A stretch of DNA of 64,000 nucleotides from Cephalopachus bancanus (GCA_027257055.1 JAPVLO010000138.1:372001-436000); one strand, 5' to 3'; positions 10,204 through 22,021 are shown, counted from the first letter of the stretch. Translations and numbers: made by a program. The notes: generated by a model not told the origin, from the letters alone.

Positions 10204-13200
10204 TTTTTTGAGTCACAGATTTCCACAGCAATTCACCAAATATCTAACCTGAATCCTTAAATTTTGACAAAATATCCATTAGTTCAACATTGGCTGTGCT
10301 CACTTTAATCCTGCTTTATATATACCTTTTTGAATTTCAAGCCTGCTGTAAGAATGGATTTGTGAAAAGCATGCATAAAGAGGATTTTTTCTATGGTCGC
10401 TAATCAAAGAACAGGTTACTGATCACATTGATTTCATGAAGAACATTGTATTCTACACAGATGTCTTTTCATTGAGCAAATATCGAATGACATAAAGTTA
10501 CATAGTTCAAAATTTGCATATTAAAATGTATTACCTTAGAAAATTAAATATGTTTTCCCTTATCTAATTTTAAAACTTTTTGACATGGAAGAGCTTTCAT
10601 CAAACTTTAAGATAAGATTAAACTCATGCAAAGCCAATGTTTTTGTGTTTGTTGCTCGATAATGTTTATTTGTACACAGCATGGCAGACATACTATTATG
10701 GTAGCCTGTTCCAAGTGAATCTTGGATTCACTGAATCTCTTCCCTTTTCTATTGGCCAAACTGTGTACTCAAGAAGCACCTTTGTCTAATCCCACAAAGA
10801 TACTATATGAACTAGAGAGATAATTGCTTTCATGCCTGTATTTTACACACATGGGATGCTAATTTTTTTCTCATTTTAATCCCTATATATGCAATATACT
10901 GCCCAAACCTTAAATATGCAGCTTACATCATTTTACAAATATATATACCGCCATACATATGCAAAGCAAATATAATGCTTGAACACCCCTTATGGCTTTT
11001 GGGGTCAGGGTCTCCTCTCCCAAGTGTCACTGTTATTTTATGCCAATAGAAACTCTGACCTGTTCTTGAACTTCATGTAGAGAGATGAGTGGGCTTTTTT
11101 TTTTTTTTAATTCTCACAATTTTTAGGGAAGTTTTCATTCATATATCAATTTGAAATTATAGTTATGTGACAATAAATATTTCAAATTTATGTTAATGTT
11201 GTGTGTGTGTGTATTTTATCAAACCAATATTGTTGTTTGCCTTATTATCTAAAAGTTTCAGGTTTTCGAGTTTTGCTTGGCCATATTATTAAAATTAACT
11301 CAGAGAACACAGAAATCCAGATTTTTTGGTTAAGTTTTCAAGCCAAGTTTACTAGAGAAAGAAGGGAAAAAAGAAACAGAGACATGCCAGAGTTGGCATG
11401 GGCAAAAGAAATCGCAAAATATCCACAAATTTTTGTGAAATTTTTCTCCCCAAACTTCCAAGAGCTGGTACACTTGGCCCAGGTGAGAGTGATACATTCA
11501 TACATTCACCACTGAAATTCCTTGTTTCTTGGTTCCCAGACCAGTGGCTTACCTGCTGGAACTTACCTTCTCCTGCAGCAGTTCTGCTGTTAAGTAGTTT
11601 ATCCCGATCTACAGAAGTTATTATTAGAATGACAGAAACTTTAAAAATCAAATTTACTGTAACAAATTTATTTCAAATGCTGCAGTTGTATTTAATTGTT
11701 TGAGATGGCAAAGACCTGAACATGTTTCTTTGTTCTTTGTTAAGATAGTGCTTGGTGGTGTGAGAGAAACAAGTCCCAGCTTGCAAGATCACATGATCTC
11801 CTTTCTGTTCTGTTATCACATGAGAAAAAATAGGTCAATTTTAATATTATTATTTACAATTCAGGAAAAAGCAAATATTCAAAGAAAAACACGATTTACG
11901 AGCACTTAGCTCTAAAGAACTAGTTTTTAAATTTTAACATACAAACATATTTAAATTTTTCTTTTAAGATTAGAATTCAATTGATTATGTTAGGACTTTA
12001 AGATGCAGCTACTAAGAATAATGACACTTCTTTCAAAAGTGCACTCCTGGAAATTTTTTTTTTAATTTCCGTAATTGCAAAAACATTTAAACGTGTTGAA
12101 TTCAACCAACTTTAGTGTATAAACAAGCATGCAACATATGTAGATTTCTTACTCTCCTATACCTTAAACTTATCAGACACTATTTAGTCAAGACTCTGTT
12201 TAGCCACTTTTGATTCAGTGTCTGTTAATTGCTTTAAATTGCATAAACATCTGGGGAAGGGCCTTGTCTTGCCAGGCAATTTGCATTATATTTTTTGTTT
12301 CATTTCATTGAATAGGCTTTGGAAAACTTCTAGTGTAATTTTCCAAGTATATTTTTAAAAATTCGAGTTTTTTATTCATTCATGTACATATATGTACATA
12401 TATATATATGCATGTATATATATGTAAATTTTTTCTAAGTTACAAGCCTACAAGTTCCATTATGACCCCTTCAGTACACTGATACTCTCTTCACATCATT
12501 TAAATATTGAGGAACAGGTATCAGTTCAAAATTTTAAGGAACCTAAGAACAGGTCGGGGGACAAATATTCTACTATTGAGCTAATACAATAGCTAATTCA
12601 ATGAATTCTCTCAAAGAAAAAAAAACTGGTTTTCTGTGGATGTTGATCAATTGTTGCAATTTACAGAGCCAGTAATTCAATATAGACATCGGGATTTTAA
12701 TTATCTTTCAGAGCCATTATCCCAATACTACCTAGAGAAATAATATGTGTAGGAAAGGTCATTCCGATGTATGACACAGAGCTGTGACCTAGCCAGCATC
12801 CACTTATACCCACACCTTTTATAATGTATTTCCTCAGTAATTTGATTTAATTCTTAGATTACTTGTACACACATTGATTTACCATACCAAATAAGACAGG
12901 CAACGTTGTCTCCAAGGCTTGCTTGCTTTCTACAATAGGATAGGAGTGTTCTCAGCAGGCAGAAGAAGGTAGGAAAAAATTATTTTTGTAGCTAGTTAAA
13001 GCACATTTATTGACAGCAGACAACAGATACTAATCAAGTCCCTGTGCTCGAAGACTTCACTTCAGGTCTCAGAATAAACTGGTCCCAAGACCCAACACTA
13101 GGTTATTTTATAGAATAACAAGGTGATTGTAATACTTCCCTTGTCAGTGTCTTTTGGGCCAAAGCAATATCTACCAAAATTTAAGGTCAAGGCCTCTAAG

Positions 13201-13367
13201 GGTTCATTTATCTTGTTAAATTAGGGATAGATGCAAGCGAGTTCTGAAAATCAAGGCTGCATCTAAAGGTTCTTCTTCTGTAGCTTACTTCTGTGAAGTG
13301 GAGATGAATCTTTAGCTGGATGAGAATTCTAAATCAACATTTCCACCTAGAAGTTAGCATAACATAA
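10204..13367. other. Unassigned AT-rich sequence
   Basis: More than 3 kb without a recognised repeat family or coding exon. It holds a (GT)n run near 11201, T runs near 11095 and 12053, and an AT-rich palindromic block at 12382-12427. Overlapping open frames at 11201-11703 on both strands have no domains. Confidence 0.45.
12382..12427. repeat. AT-rich palindromic repeat
   Basis: Contains the perfect 18-bp palindrome atgtacatatatgtacat (12382-12399), followed by alternating purine-pyrimidine sequence with further short palindromes. Such sequence can extrude cruciforms and is length-unstable. Confidence 0.7.
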
Positions 13368-13610
13368 GCTAACGTAGAGCAGTACCCCTGGTGTCTGGAG
13401 GCCAGTGGTTTGGATTCGCATTTCCACGTTGCACTTCGTGTCGGTGTGAGCACGTGCGATTTGCTTAACCTCTCTAAGCTTCCATTTTTGCTGTTTTAAA
13501 AGCACCTCCTCCATGAGATTGCTAGGAGCTTTCCATGAGTCCTGCAAATTAATTAGCACAGGGCCTGGGATGTAGCATGCACTCGTTCAGTGTTAGCTAT
13601 TATTACATTT
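13368..13610 (+). mobile_element. MIR SINE, near full length
   Basis: MIR landmarks appear in order: a ggtttggattcgcatttcc segment matching the B-box area, ttgcttaacctctctaagct, cacctcctccatgagattg, and gcacagggcctgggatgtag. About 240 bases with diffuse substitutions, as expected of this old mammalian family. Confidence 0.8.
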
Positions 13611-16600
13611 TCATTGTTATTGTTGCTGTTGTTATGATTATCAGGGCTTCTGACAATGCACAGCACAGAAAAGAAAAACGTGTTAAAACCCACTAGAAGT
13701 CTCCATTTTCACTGTCTCATAACTGAGTCCATTGACATTCCAGAGGAATCAGCAGACTCTGCACACGATAACCATTCATCTCTCCAGATTCTCCAGGCTT
13801 TATCCCTGTATCAGGGCAGATCATCACAGTGGTACAAACCAGGACGATATCACTTTAGCCCCCTTCATAAATGCCTTCACAGAGCTATGATTTGGCACCG
13901 TGCCCTTGGCTACTTATCAAAGGTCAGTGTAAGAAATGACCACATGAAGAATGCTTCTGTACTTTTTGCGAAACTGCCATTGAAGACACTGTCCACGTTT
14001 GTTTCATGTCCCTGCTATAAATTCCTCCTAGAGTTCGATTTAATGATATTAGTATATCTGTTCTATTGTTTTCAAGTACTTCATCCTTTTGGGAAGCAGG
14101 GAGGGCTTTAATAATAAATAAAAGATCTTTTCAGCATGTGCAGTTCTAGAAAATGTCACCAGTTCCTGCTCTGTCTTCATCGTCAGGGAAGAACAAAACC
14201 AATAAATGTATTCTCCTTTTCCTGTTTCAAACTTAAAGCATTATCCTAGTAGCAAATACTTGCATGTAAAAAGAGAATCCCTGAGACAGGGAAAAGAGTT
14301 GTGATACTGATGATAAAATTTCAGGGCACGGACTCTTTGGAGGGCAGAGGGCTTTGCCATTTCTCTCCGCTCGCGTCATGTAAATCAGAGGTTGTGCAGT
14401 GGCACACCTTTGACTGCTGTTTGGACTGTGCAGTGTTTTAGAAGATGTTGTGAGGGGCAGGTGTTATACTGAGCCACAATGCAAGCATTTGGGCACCTAT
14501 TGTCATAGTCAAGATCCTTTCCCTGTTAAATTTATCTCTGTAATCAAGGTCATGTCCACAAATAGTAGAAATTGACATTATGAGTCCCTATTGCATCACT
14601 TTAGACAGAAGAGTCCCTTGAACATTTACACAAAAGCTTGCCAAACTTGGAGCAGATATATCTGGAAAGCAAAAGAGAGCATGGGAAAACACTCGTATGC
14701 TTCTATCCCTCCGTCCTTTCTGCTCACTTTCTAAAATACGTTGGCTGGTTCCTAGAGTATCACCGTGGGGTCCGATAGTCACCGCCTCAGAGCATGGAGG
14801 GATGTGCAGAGGTATTAATGTCACCACTTCTTTCTCAGAGCCTGTTCTTCCCACCATGGAACAGAGTATAGGAGAACCAGGATTCCTCTATTATTAAAAA
14901 TTTATATAAAAAATAAGTTCTCAATTGTAGAGCTTGAAACAGTCTCATAATGAAGAAAGTATATTGAGTCTGTGGGAAAAGTGATTGCTTCTTTACTCTA
15001 CTAGAGGCCAGTGACATGGGAAAGTGATTATTCTGCAGGTGGGAGATCACTCCCAGGCTTGAACCAGAATTGTCAGCCGGCAGGAACATCTTTTAAGAGA
15101 TAACTTTTTTTTGGTATCAGTTGGCCCCGAGTTTCCTTCCCCCTCAAATTTCTAATATACAGGTACATACATGCATTACTTAGCCAAAATACCTACCAAA
15201 CGCATGTTTATCAATAGATACCTAGGATTAAGCACCATCAATAATAGGATTCTCAGCCACCAGTAAATCTCAAAATCCAAAAGTGAGCCAGATCTAAATT
15301 TACAACATAGTCTTTTGTTTTTTAATGCGATTCACTTGAAAACTGAATTAGCCAGCATGTGTGTTTTTGTTTGGATGCATTTGTCTTATGATCGTTGTTG
15401 CTTCCAAGTTGGAACTTATAATCAAATTTGGCCCTTTACCTTCTAAAAAAAAAAAAGCCTTATACTAAGTTCTGGATCATCACAAATCTCACAGCAAAAT
15501 ACATAAATAAATAATAATAATAGAGGATGCATACTATTCTGTAGATCTGACTAAATTTCAAAGTCTAAGTGTTTTCACAGATCTGATATCACAATAAATA
15601 TCCCAGCAGGGAACAGTTGTGGATTGAGAAAGCAAAAAAAATTTCACGAATGTGACTATGCCTTGGGATAGATTATAGTAGGCAAGAGTCTCTGCTCCGT
15701 TCATGTAGTACCGTGATATTTTTGTTCATCAGAAGACACTAAGAATTCTGTGTTTTATTTTGTGACTTCTTATTCTAGAGACCTTTTTTTATTCACCCGC
15801 TCATACAGTATTTCACTCCTTCATAAGTTCCTTAGAGACAGCATTCCACCTGACCTTTCTCTTTGAAAACTGACAATCCAACCTCGTGCCTTTGAGTCAT
15901 CTCGTTATTGTCAAAATACCAATAGCTTATTGAAGTGCCTCGTAAAAGGATCATTTTTCTTTCTACATATCAACGGCTTATGACTTAATTATGATAATCA
16001 TGTCGAAAGATTAATAGAGTAATTTAAAATTAATTAAATAGAGTGTAATTTTGATATTAAAATTTAGGCTAAAAATTATTTGTTGTCCTCTGTGGTACAG
16101 ACAGCTTGACAATGCTGCATAAATGCTTGATTCTACCAGCAAGAGAAGCCTAAGTGGGCAAGACGTGAAGAAACCTAACCTTTTTAATTCTACATTTTTC
16201 CTTCTTCAGTTCTGTATAATGGGTGTATGTGAGCATTATTTAATTTCATCATTCTATTTGCTGTGAAATATTCAAAGGACTGCATACTTCTGAGGGCATG
16301 ATTCTCTACTTTGAATGTTCTTGTCCATTATTAGGTCAACATTTGTCACAAAAGTTACATGCATTTTTTTTCCAAGCTTACTTTGCTAATCCTCACTGTA
16401 AAAATCAAACAGAAGGCTGGAATTAATGTAATTACCAAAACTTAAAATAAAAACAACTCCCTGGCAGCAACTTCCAACATCAATGGGGAATAAATCAATT
16501 TATAGCAACTGCTATTTCAAAAATGATAAAATGAATTATAAGAGTGCACACTGGCTCTAAAACCTCAGGACATTATTAATAAATATTGTCTCTGTCCTAA

Positions 16601-17411
16601 GGTTCATGGAGCTATGAGGCTAGTGCAAAATATTATGTATGAAGAATTAATTTAGTTTCCAACCAGAATTCCTACAGGAGGAAGACTTATGAAATCGCTC
16701 CAACTGTGCGTTTCCCCTTATGACATTTGATCCCAGAGGCACATTTTAACTAAATTTGACAGCAGGAAAGAAAGTCCAAAGCTAAACAGCACCACACAAG
16801 TTTTGAAACAGGTAGACAGCTAATGGCCCGTACAGTTCATAATAATAATCAAATACTGGCTACCCTGTGGATTACTACCGTGTGCTAATGAGGACAGTCT
16901 TGCTTTCTCCCTGGGCAAGCAGCTCTCCATGATGCTTCAAATACTCCTAAAAATGGATGGATACACAGAGCGTAAATACAGTGGTTACTACCTGCCATTA
17001 GCAGCTGATGTACATATGTCATCGGAAATCTGATTAGTTATGCCATTTACTAACTACATTTAAAGCCATTTAGTAATCTTAACTGAAATGTAAGAAGAAT
17101 AACACCTGACTCAATAGCACTGGTTACTATAAAGATCAAATAAGCTAATATGTGTTATACCCTGATAAGCTTAAACTCTCTGGGGCTGTAAGTTATATTT
17201 ATACTAATTTTAATAATTCTTTAAAAACGCTTACTTTCCACAAACTTTTGTCTTTATTGTTTAGTAAAAAAGCATAAATTTGAGCTCTTGGAAGAAGTCC
17301 ATTGGGATTAAGTTGCAAAACTCTATGGGCAAATGTTCATGGAAACCAATCAATCAATCAATGACACATAGATGGATAAATGGTTGTTGTGTTTATTTCT
17401 CCAGTGATGAT
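13611..17411. other. Unassigned sequence, possible conserved noncoding DNA
   Basis: No recognised repeats over 3.8 kb, which is unusual for this window. It holds the longest open frame in the window (13656-14111, 151 codons, plus), which has no recognisable domain or signal peptide and no splice context I can defend. Stretches rich in TAAT cores near 15980-16150 and 16410-17050 could be conserved regulatory sequence. That is a guess from composition and absence of repeats. Confidence 0.4.
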
Positions 17412-17427
17412 AAAAACAGACAAAACC

Positions 17428-17714
17428 GCCGGGCTCGGTGGCTCAGCCTGTAATCCCACGCCTTTGGGAGGCTGAGGTGAGAGGATTGCCTAAGCCCGCG
17501 GGTTCGAGACCCGCCTAGGCAGCGAGACCTCATCTCTACAATAAATCAAAAAATCAGCCGGGCGTGGGAGCGTGCGCCTGTAATTCCGGCTACTTGGAAG
17601 GCTGAGGCGCAAGGATCGCCGGAGCCCAGCAGGCGAGGCTGCGGTGGCCGGGAGCGGCCACTGCACTCCAGTCTGGGCGACAAGAGTGAGACTCCAACTC
17701 AAAAAAAACCAACA
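17428..17714 (+). mobile_element. Alu SINE, lemur type, near intact
   Basis: Complete dimer from gccgggctcggtggctcagc to the A-rich tail, with both arms and the linker present. The exact 16-bp target duplication aaaaacagacaaaacc is at 17412-17427 and 17715-17730. It keeps the A and B boxes of the RNA polymerase III promoter in their best form in the window and many CpGs, so it looks young. Confidence 0.97.
17439..17514 (+). promoter_or_regulatory. Internal RNA polymerase III promoter of the Alu
   Basis: The A box tggctcagcctg (17439-17450) matches the tRNA-type consensus TRGCNNAGYNGG at 11 of 12 positions. The B box ggttcgagacc (17501-17511) matches GGTTCGANNCC fully. The B box sits in a hairpin, gcggg (17498-17502) pairing with cccgc (17510-17514) around the loop ttcgaga. 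This is the geometry of a tRNA T arm. Confidence 0.75.
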
Positions 17715-17751
17715 AAAAACAGACAAAACCATTTCTTGTAACACTACTCAC

Positions 17752-18267
17752 TGTATTAGTTTCCAAGTGCTACCCTAGCAAAGTACTCTTAAATAGGTAG
17801 TTTAAAACCGTAGAAATGCACTCTCACATAGTTCTAGAGGCTAGAAGTCTAAAGTCTTGGTGGTTATATGGCTTCTAGGAGAGAATCTTTCCTTGACTTT
17901 TCTAGCTTCTGGCCCCAAGAAGTCCTTGGCTTGTAGATTCCTCACTCCTATCTCTGCCTCCTTCAGGACTTGGCTGTCTTCTTCCAGGTTGGAGTGCCGT
18001 GGCTACGCACAGGCATGTTGAGAGCACTTGTCAGTCTCAAACTCTTGGTCTCAGGTGATCTGCCTGCCTCAGCCTCCCAGATTATTCTCCTATCTTATAA
18101 GGTCACCAGTCAGAATAGATAAAGGGTCCACCATGGCAGATGAGGTCTGACCTCATCTTAGCTAATTATTTCTGTCATGACTTTATTTCTAAATGAGGGC
18201 ATATTATTAGATATGAGGGTTAAAACTTCAGCATATCTTTTGTGGGAGCACAATTCAACTCAGAACA
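17752..18267 (-). mobile_element. MaLR (ERVL-MaLR) solo LTR, MLT1-like
   Basis: On plus it begins tgtattagtttccaagtgc and ends cacaattcaactcagaaca, the reverse complement of a MaLR LTR. Internal landmarks include ctctcacatagttctagagg and ttggcttgtagattcctcac. The LTR is interrupted at about 17983-18080 by a 7SL-derived segment. No internal retroviral sequence adjoins it, so it is a solo LTR. Confidence 0.8.
17983..18080 (-). mobile_element. 7SL-derived monomer fragment inside the LTR
   Basis: In reverse complement it reads from an Alu-like left part (gggaggctgaggcaggcaga, tcacctgagaccaagagttt) into gcctgtgcgtagccacggca and ctccaacctgg. The gcctgtgNNtagccac part is kept in 7SL RNA but lost from dimeric Alu, so this resembles a free monomer (FLAM/FAM-type) or a 7SL relic rather than an Alu arm. 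Confidence 0.55.
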
Positions 18268-18723
18268 GCCACTATAAAAGAAAACTCAATTTGAAAATGT
18301 GAAAGAATGAAAATAAATAGCACAGCACGTGGTTTAAATATAACAAAATTGGAACATTTTGAAGATGTAGCAATTTGTTGAGGCTGTGCCTGGCTTTGAG
18401 CATCGTTTTCAAGATAGCTGATACTCAAGTATAAATAATTTTTGCCATGATGGAATAAAGAGCTAACATTAAATCTTTTAATTTGTGAATATTAGCAACA
18501 AATGGGTTTTTAAGTGACACCAAGTAAAGAAAACCTGTGAGTTTTGTGGACAAACTTATTAACTGTGATTCAGCATTCAGTTAGTCTGTTTTACTTAAGA
18601 TCAGACTTTCTTTCTTGTGGAAACCTATAACTTTGGCAAATTTAAAAACAACCACATGCAAGTATACTTCGCCTTAAATTACTATATTTTATTACACTCA
18701 GTATTTCACTAATTAATAAAGAG

Positions 18724-18776
<53 letters not shown>

Positions 18777-20619
18777 GGATATGTCAGAAGGGAGATATTT
18801 TTAAAAAAATCATACATTGTCTTCTTACTGTAATCAGAAATAAACTGCAAGTGATGTTAAGAAAAGAGCATGCCAATAGGAATTCATATTAGTGTTTATA
18901 AGATCCCAATTAAATACATTAATTTTAAATAAAACCAAGTAACATAATATTAATCCTGTCTACCTCTCTGCCAGTGTTGCTAATCTTTCTGGACACTAGT
19001 TTCCATATCTATGAGTTTCCTGCAAATATTCCATGTCTGTGCTTTGAAAACCATGCAACCAAATTCCCTTCTTTACTCATCTAAGTAGATAGTATATTTT
19101 TTGAATGTATGTACTTTACAGTAATTTTCATTGTACTGTATGACTCTTGGAGTATATATGTTGAGTTGTGATTAAATTAGGAAGTTTGGCTGCAGGTTAG
19201 CTGCAGAGGTATAATCCTTTGTTTAGTATGCGGCTGAAATGAGCGACCGGCTGAGCGCTGTCTGTCAGTAACAAAGGTTTCATTGTTTTATTTTCACTGT
19301 GGCTTCCTCCAGTTTTAGTAAGCACATTGGAATCTACGTTTTGGGTGCCTTTGGGAACCACTCAATAAATAGATTTTTTTCCTTCTGCTGTCAAATAGAT
19401 TCACAAAATATATTATGATGGTGTATAAAGCCTCTTGGCCTTTGCTTATAATAAAGCATGTGTTCTTGTTTATTTTTTAAATTCAGATAATTTTATATGC
19501 ATGTGTCAAAAATGTTAATTTTGGAAGAAAGGTATATGTCTGGTAGACTGGTATACCCAGTGGACTGAGTTGACACATACTTGCTTCCAGTCCATTTATG
19601 TAGAAATATAACATAAAATATAATGACCATAACAACAGCTGGTTAATACAGCTCATATCAAAAGGAAGAAGAAGACCCCAGATGGCAAAATAGAGAAAGA
19701 ATTCGAAGCACAATCTATTGTCTAAGGGTCTCAATGAGCATCCCACAATATACTGGCTGGAGTCTACAAGCTGGACTTTCAATACCAATATAGAGAGACG
19801 TGGTAGGGCTTTGATCCAGTGTGAAATGGCTGGATGCCCCTGAGATTTCTGAGTAAACCTGGGATTCTATGAACATCCTTAGTCTGAGAAGATGGGATAA
19901 GAAATAGACTGTTTTCCTAATGAAGTTTGTCTGCCTTCCTGAATTCCTCCGCGGGTTTTTAATTTAACTTAACTTTTTTGGAGTAGTAGAAAGAAAGGAA
20001 TTTTCCTACCTCCCAACACTGTTACACTGGGGATTAAGTCGCCAACACATGGATTCTGGGGACATGTTCATGCTATAGCAATACCCAACAAAACAGACCA
20101 AATAATTATGAGCATAGCACAAATATTTGATAACAAATCAATGTGAAAGACACTGTAAAATAAGAATGGTTAACATTAAAACAGTTAAAAGAAAGAAAAA
20201 AACTGTATTGAAAGGAGACATAAAAATAAAAATGAGCCATGTTTGAAGTCTAGGTACCTTTTACAATTGGCAATGTCGATGTCAATGGTAAATCTTAAAC
20301 TGTGGGCTCAATTTAGTTTTCAGAGCAAGCACACACTAGTAAATGAAAAAATAGGAGAAATTCTATAAGGTGCAACATGGAAAAATGAAGAGAGGGGAAA
20401 TGTAACAGACAAAATCACATGGGTGATGGAACAAAGCAGTACAGACTAGATTTAGCAGAAGATTCAGAAAAAGAGGAAAGAAGCCGAGACAAAGATATTT
20501 CAAGGTAATGGCAGATGCATTCACAAGATTGAAAAAATAATAAAAGAAAAAAGAAGAATTATAAGTTTGAAGACAGACACTTAGTCCTAAACAGAATAAA
20601 TAAAAACAAATTCAGAACC
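18268..20619. other. Unassigned AT-rich sequence
   Basis: No gene recognised. It contains a long (GT)n repeat at 18726-18774. From about 20090 it becomes A-rich on plus and may already belong to the L1/HAL1 relic that is clear after 20620. Confidence 0.45.
18726..18774 (+). repeat. (GT)n microsatellite
   Basis: 49 bases of uninterrupted GT, about 24 units. Repeats this long and pure are usually polymorphic. Confidence 0.97.
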
Positions 20620-20758
20620 TTGAACCATCCTAGTAAAATTGCAGAAAAGCAAAGACAGAAAAAAAAATGAAAAGAAATTGGAGATAAAAGGTAAATTACC
20701 TACAAAGAAACAAGATTTAAACTAATAGTGGACTTCTTAACATTAAAAATGAAGGTCA

Positions 20759-21036
20759 GCCGGACTCGGTGGCTCAGCCTGTAATCCCGCGCCTTTGGGA
20801 GGCTGAGGTGAGTGGATTGCCTGAGCCCGCGGGTTTCAGACCCGCCTGGGCAACTTGGCGAGACCTCATCTCTACAATAAAACAAAAATCAGCCGCGTGC
20901 CTGTAGTTCCAGATACTTGGAAGGCTGAGGCGGAAGGATCGCCGGAGCCCAGCAGGTCGAGGATGCGGTGGCCGGGAGCGGCCACTGCACTCCAGTCCGG
21001 GCAACAGAGTAAGACTCCAACTCAAAAAAAAAAAAA
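20759..21036 (+). mobile_element. Alu SINE, lemur type
   Basis: Full dimer starting gccggactcggtggctcagc with a poly-A tail ending at 21036. A few bases are inserted before gcgagacctcatc (caacttg), an insertion also seen in the copy at 50380. The linker-proximal right arm is shortened. A possible target duplication ends in aaggtc on both sides (20751-20757 and 21055-21061). Confidence 0.95.
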
Positions 21037-21056
21037 TTAATTAATTAAATTAAATA
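21037..21056 (+). repeat. (TTAA)n simple repeat at Alu tail
   Basis: ttaattaattaaattaaata directly follows the poly-A tail, a common product of tail mutation and slippage. Confidence 0.85.
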
Positions 21057-21680
21057 AAGGTCACAAAATAGTACCCTAAGAATCTTCAAGGATTTACTTT
21101 ACATAGGAACATTTTTCAAAAGTTAAAGCTGAAATAAGGAAAACAGGCTTATTTTATTAGAATGGTAAAACTGTGACTTAGATCATTCCGATAATGGTAC
21201 GAATAATGAAATGATATTGAGTTGGATAAAGCATTGTAGAATGATGCAGAGCGCTAATTTAACAAGTAAGGGTGTCATCTGTAAGTTTTCATTAAAATAT
21301 CCAACATTAGGTTCCTTTTCTAATAATGTGGTGTAATTTAATGTTATATTTCATTCAACAAAATGAATAATAGAATTTACTTATTAATGTGACAACTTCA
21401 GGGCTCTTAAGATTGCATGATTAAATTGTGACTCCTTTCAAATAGTAGTGAGTTTTGTAAGACAGAGAACTTTAAAGGAGTAACTCATATGTTTTGTTTT
21501 GGGCTTTTAGCAGTTTTGAAATTAAAGGCAAATTTTACAAATGTGAAATTAGACTAAGAATATTGTATAAGGCCAGATTTTGTATTGAAAGCTCTGATAA
21601 TAAATCTAGGACAGCTATCATATATTTAGCACATGCAACTTTAAACTTTCATTCATTTTATGATTTATTCTTCATTGGTC

Positions 21681-21740
21681 CCCTAAATTAGGTATTATTA
21701 AAATTCCTGCTTTACAGATAGGAGCCAGAGATGGGAATTA
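21681..21740 (-). mobile_element. MIR fragment (weak)
   Basis: ctaaattaggtattattaaa and tgctttacagataggagcca fit the reverse complement of the MIR 3' part. Very short and diverged. Confidence 0.35.
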
Positions 21741-21791
21741 ATCAATATAAAATTTTGTCATGTTTGTGTAACTAAAATAATTACTCTAGAA

Positions 21792-22013
21792 CAGTGATTC
21801 TCTCAGTAAGGGGAAATTGGTCTCACGAGGGTACATTTGGCAATGTCTGGAGAAAATTTTGATGATCATAACTGGGGATCACGGGGGGCTGTTGGCATTC
21901 AGAGGGTGGCATTCCCAGATGATACTAAATGTCCTAGAAAACATCGAACTTGTCCCCCAAACAAGGAATTATCTGGTCTGTGATATCAATAGTGCCTCGG
22001 CTGAGAAACCTTG
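21792..22013 (+). mobile_element. MER20 (hAT-type nonautonomous DNA transposon)
   Basis: It begins cagtgattctc, carries acatttggcaatgtctggag and aaggaattatctggtctgtg, and ends in cggctgagaaaccttg, all MER20 landmarks. The 8-bp target duplication ctctagaa is exact at 21784-21791 and 22014-22021. Length is close to the full element. It encodes no protein. Confidence 0.92.
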
Positions 22014-22021
22014 CTCTAGAA

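Larger units (their letters stand above)
20620..21140 (+). mobile_element. L1/HAL1-type LINE relic, split by an Alu
   Basis: The stretch gcagaaaagcaaagacagaa, then aggtaaattacctacaaaga and aacaagatttaaactaatag, matches a segment shared by old L1 and HAL1 elements. After the Alu, sequence continues to about 21140 (gttaaagctgaaataaggaa). The family call rests on a short match and the left limit is uncertain. Confidence 0.45.

Noticed and set aside
13656..14111. 151-codon open frame as a gene
   Set aside because: Longest frame in the window, but no signal peptide, domain, Kozak context or intron structure. Kept only as part of a finding.
17498..17514. tRNA gene suggested by a T-arm-like hairpin
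   Set aside because: No acceptor stem, anticodon arm or D arm. It lies within an Alu left arm.
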